From NCBI GenBank assembly GCA_031270205.1, contig JAISYA010000214.1, positions 1 to 7,648 of the forward strand: a stretch of 7,648 nucleotides of DNA, in the 5' to 3' direction. A program made the position numbers and the translations under genes. This DNA is from Treponema sp. GTDB lineage: Bacteria; Spirochaetota; Spirochaetia; Treponematales; Breznakiellaceae. This document shows, in pieces, positions 6,600 to 7,648 of this stretch; positions within the stretch are counted from its first letter, which is position 1, and each line of letters starts with the position of its first letter. The notes below the pieces were generated by a model, which saw only the letters and a list, made by a program, of their open reading frames with translations, had not been told where the DNA came from and ran no database searches.

Positions 6600-7076
6600 A
6601 TGAATTTTGAAGACATTCTGAATCAATGGGAACGGCAAAATGCGGCCGGCGGCAAAAAAGCCGGGGCTGGCGAAGCCGTCCCCGAACCGGCCCCACAGGA
6701 GAAAGCAGGGGCGATGGACATCTGGCTGCGCCGTAACGGGGTATACGACAAGGACGCCACAGTGGAGGACGATACCCGGGGCGCGGTCGAGCGCCGCCGC
6801 CGGCTCCGCGCGAAAAAGCCCGACGCGGAACTTGACATCCACGGCCTCACCCGCGACGAAGCATGGGAAGCGCTGCAAGTCTTTTTCGACACAGCCCGGA
6901 AAGAGGGGCTTGAAAAACTTCTGGTCATCCACGGCAAGGGGAATCATTCAAGCGGCGAGGCGGTATTAAAACGGACCGTCCGGGAATTTATCGAGCGCTG
7001 CCCTTTTGCCGGGGAAAGCGGCCAGGCAAAAGCCGGAGCGGGCGGCGCTACCTGGGTGCTGTTAAAGAGCGGTTAG
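6600..7076 (+). CDS. Stand-alone Smr-domain protein
   Basis: Smr domains, first known from the C-terminus of MutS2, bind nucleic acids and in several proteins have nuclease activity. This 158-residue protein has an N-terminal segment starting MNFEDILNQWERQ, a low-complexity Ala/Gly/Pro/Lys linker (about 14-37), a conserved-looking block MDIWLRRNGVYDKD, a basic run, and then the Smr domain (about 76-156). Key motifs are LDIHG (78-82), the catalytic-type HGKG (111-114) and GGATWVLLK (148-156). No MutS-like ATPase is attached. The ATG at 6600 is preferred because GAGGA (6590-6594) lies 5 nt upstream. The frame is open further left to ATG 6531, but that start would overlap batB by 55 nt and add a Gly/Arg-rich leader. 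It lies 14 nt after batB and is probably the last gene of the operon. A functional link to Bat proteins is not established. Confidence 0.92.
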   Translation: MNFEDILNQWERQNAAGGKKAGAGEAVPEPAPQEKAGAMDIWLRRNGVYDKDATVEDDTRGAVERRRRLRAKKPDAELDIHGLTRDEAWEALQVFFDTARKEGLEKLLVIHGKGNHSSGEAVLKRTVREFIERCPFAGESGQAKAGAGGATWVLLKSG

Positions 7077-7095
7077 TGTCAGCCGCAAACACTAA
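7073..7095 (+). other. Hairpin spanning the smr stop codon (weak terminator candidate)
   Basis: TTAGTGT (7073-7079) is perfectly complementary to ACACTAA (7089-7095), with a 9-nt loop. The 5' arm includes the TAG stop. The bases that follow (TATTGTCAC) are not a U-tract, so intrinsic termination is doubtful. It is the first palindrome after the presumed last gene of the operon. Confidence 0.3.
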
Positions 7096-7330
7096 TATTG
7101 TCACCCCCGGACTTGACTTGCGTTCTGGTTCGGCTACGCTCGCCAACCACGAAGCGGTGCGCTGAGCTGCCCGCCGCAGGCGGGCCTGGCCGAAGCGTCC
7201 GGGAGTTTCCCGCAATTCAGGAAATAAACATCCGCGCGGCCCCCTTCTTCCGTTCGCATCACCGGAAGCGGCCATAAGCAACGCCGTTGCCGGGCCGGAA
7301 TACCGGAATCTCGCGGACAATCCTTTTTAT
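7077..7330. other. Non-coding, palindrome-rich gap between smr and the A+T-rich gene
   Basis: No convincing gene is present. Two adjacent hairpins occur. GGTT-C-GGC (7127-7134) pairs with GCC-AACC (7142-7148) around a 7-nt loop. GCCCGCC (7169-7175) pairs perfectly with GGCGGGC (7179-7185) around a GCA loop. A short CCGG-AATA-CCGG palindrome lies near 7300. The phrase TTCGGCTACGCTCG resembles dispersed intergenic repeats common in bacterial genomes, but copies elsewhere cannot be checked here. The base composition shifts from G+C-rich to A+T-rich near 7320, at the right edge of this gap. Confidence 0.4.
7169..7185. repeat. Perfect 7-bp GC palindrome with a 3-nt loop
   Basis: GCCCGCC and GGCGGGC flank GCA. 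With the GGTTCGGC/GCCAACC hairpin 20 bp to the left it makes a double-hairpin unit of about 60 bp, like REP/BIME-type elements. The pairing is seen directly; membership of a repeat family is inferred. Confidence 0.4.
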
Positions 7331-7648
7331 TTATGTGGTCTTTATAATGAAAATAGAACCTATACATAAAGCCAAAAATTCCATACCCCCCACAAAATAA
7401 TGATTTAACCAGGTAGTTTGAAAGGCTATACCTTGTATTATTCCAACAATAATCAATGGAATCAGCCATTTCATTTTCTGTCTAATAATTATATCTATTA
7501 TTATTCCAATATATATTAATATTGATGCAAAATTATTATGTATAATAATAAATTCAATAAAATAAGAGCTAAATGTTGCTAAAGCTAAAAATCCTATTCC
7601 TACAAACCATTTATTATAAAGAAGCCAACAACCTATTACCAATAAAAA
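7331..7648 (-). CDS. Multi-pass membrane protein, 5' end beyond the window (partial)
   Basis: The minus-strand frame is open from the window edge to a TAA at 7333-7331, about 105 codons. A TTG at 7642-7640 is the first possible start inside the window, but the frame continues past it, so the true start probably lies outside. The product is almost entirely hydrophobic with about four membrane helices and no soluble domain. Short polar breaks occur at HNN, RQKMK and TTWLNHYF. The C-terminal WLNHYFVGGMEFLALCIG is loosely reminiscent of small membrane proteins with an N-D/N-x-x-H motif before the last helix (DUF6962-like), but this is only an impression. Base composition is unlike the rest of the window: 7501-7560 has 7 G/C in 60 bases by hand count. 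Codons are dominated by A/T-ending types (ATT, ATA, TTA), indicating foreign origin. It converges on the bat-smr operon. Confidence 0.6.
   Translation of the reverse strand, partial: FLLVIGCWLLYNKWFVGIGFLALATFSSYFIEFIIIHNNFASILIYIGIIIDIIIRQKMKWLIPLIIVGIIQGIAFQTTWLNHYFVGGMEFLALCIGSIFIIKTT

Noticed and set aside
7048..7320. Minus-strand 90-codon ORF across the smr end and the following gap
   Set aside because: It overlaps the Smr C-terminus and the palindromes. Its Arg/Ala/Pro/Ser-rich composition is typical of spurious translation of GC-rich DNA.
1..7648. CRISPR arrays, tRNA or rRNA genes, transposases
   Set aside because: I found no regularly spaced direct repeats, no tRNA-like cloverleaf and no transposase or integrase motif in any frame.

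Overview
The window is G+C-rich chromosomal bacterial DNA that turns abruptly A+T-rich in its last ~320 bases. A spirochaete, perhaps a Treponema-like one, is the best guess. The reasons are the compact Bat block (BatD-like, BatA, then BatB with C-terminal TPRs) and a short Smr protein starting MNFEDILNQWE, both of which recall spirochaete genomes. This is inference from gene content, not a search.

Layout, left to right. Positions 1-126 are the tail of an unidentified + strand gene that stops 2 nt before clpB. Positions 129-2735 encode a complete ClpB disaggregase with every catalytic motif intact. Positions 2736-3080 hold a stem-loop, a candidate promoter and an in-frame open stretch of uncertain status. 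Positions 3081-7076 look like one operon of four tightly packed + strand genes. They are a BatD-like membrane protein, BatA (4-nt GTGA overlap), BatB fused to a TPR domain (4-nt ATGA overlap), and an Smr-domain protein (14-nt gap, good Shine-Dalgarno). Positions 7077-7330 are non-coding and rich in small palindromes. From 7331 to the window end, the minus strand carries the 3' part of a very A+T-rich gene for a multi-pass membrane protein, probably acquired DNA.

How the genes may work together. ClpB resolubilises aggregated proteins in the cytoplasm. The Bat proteins are predicted to form an envelope complex: two membrane-anchored VWA domains with intact MIDAS residues, a signal-peptide-bearing partner with a cytoplasmic tail, and a TPR domain. 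The MoxR ATPase and DUF58 protein that often precede such genes are absent from this window. The Smr protein is a predicted nucleic-acid-binding or nuclease protein that appears to be co-transcribed with them.

The most interesting feature is inside BatB. Between the VWA and TPR halves lies a segment with all the parts of a lipoprotein signal peptide (KK, hydrophobic core, LSSC at residues 326-329). The predicted topology would present it correctly to Lgt and signal peptidase II. The gene could therefore encode a VWA protein that is cut to release a BatC-like TPR lipoprotein.
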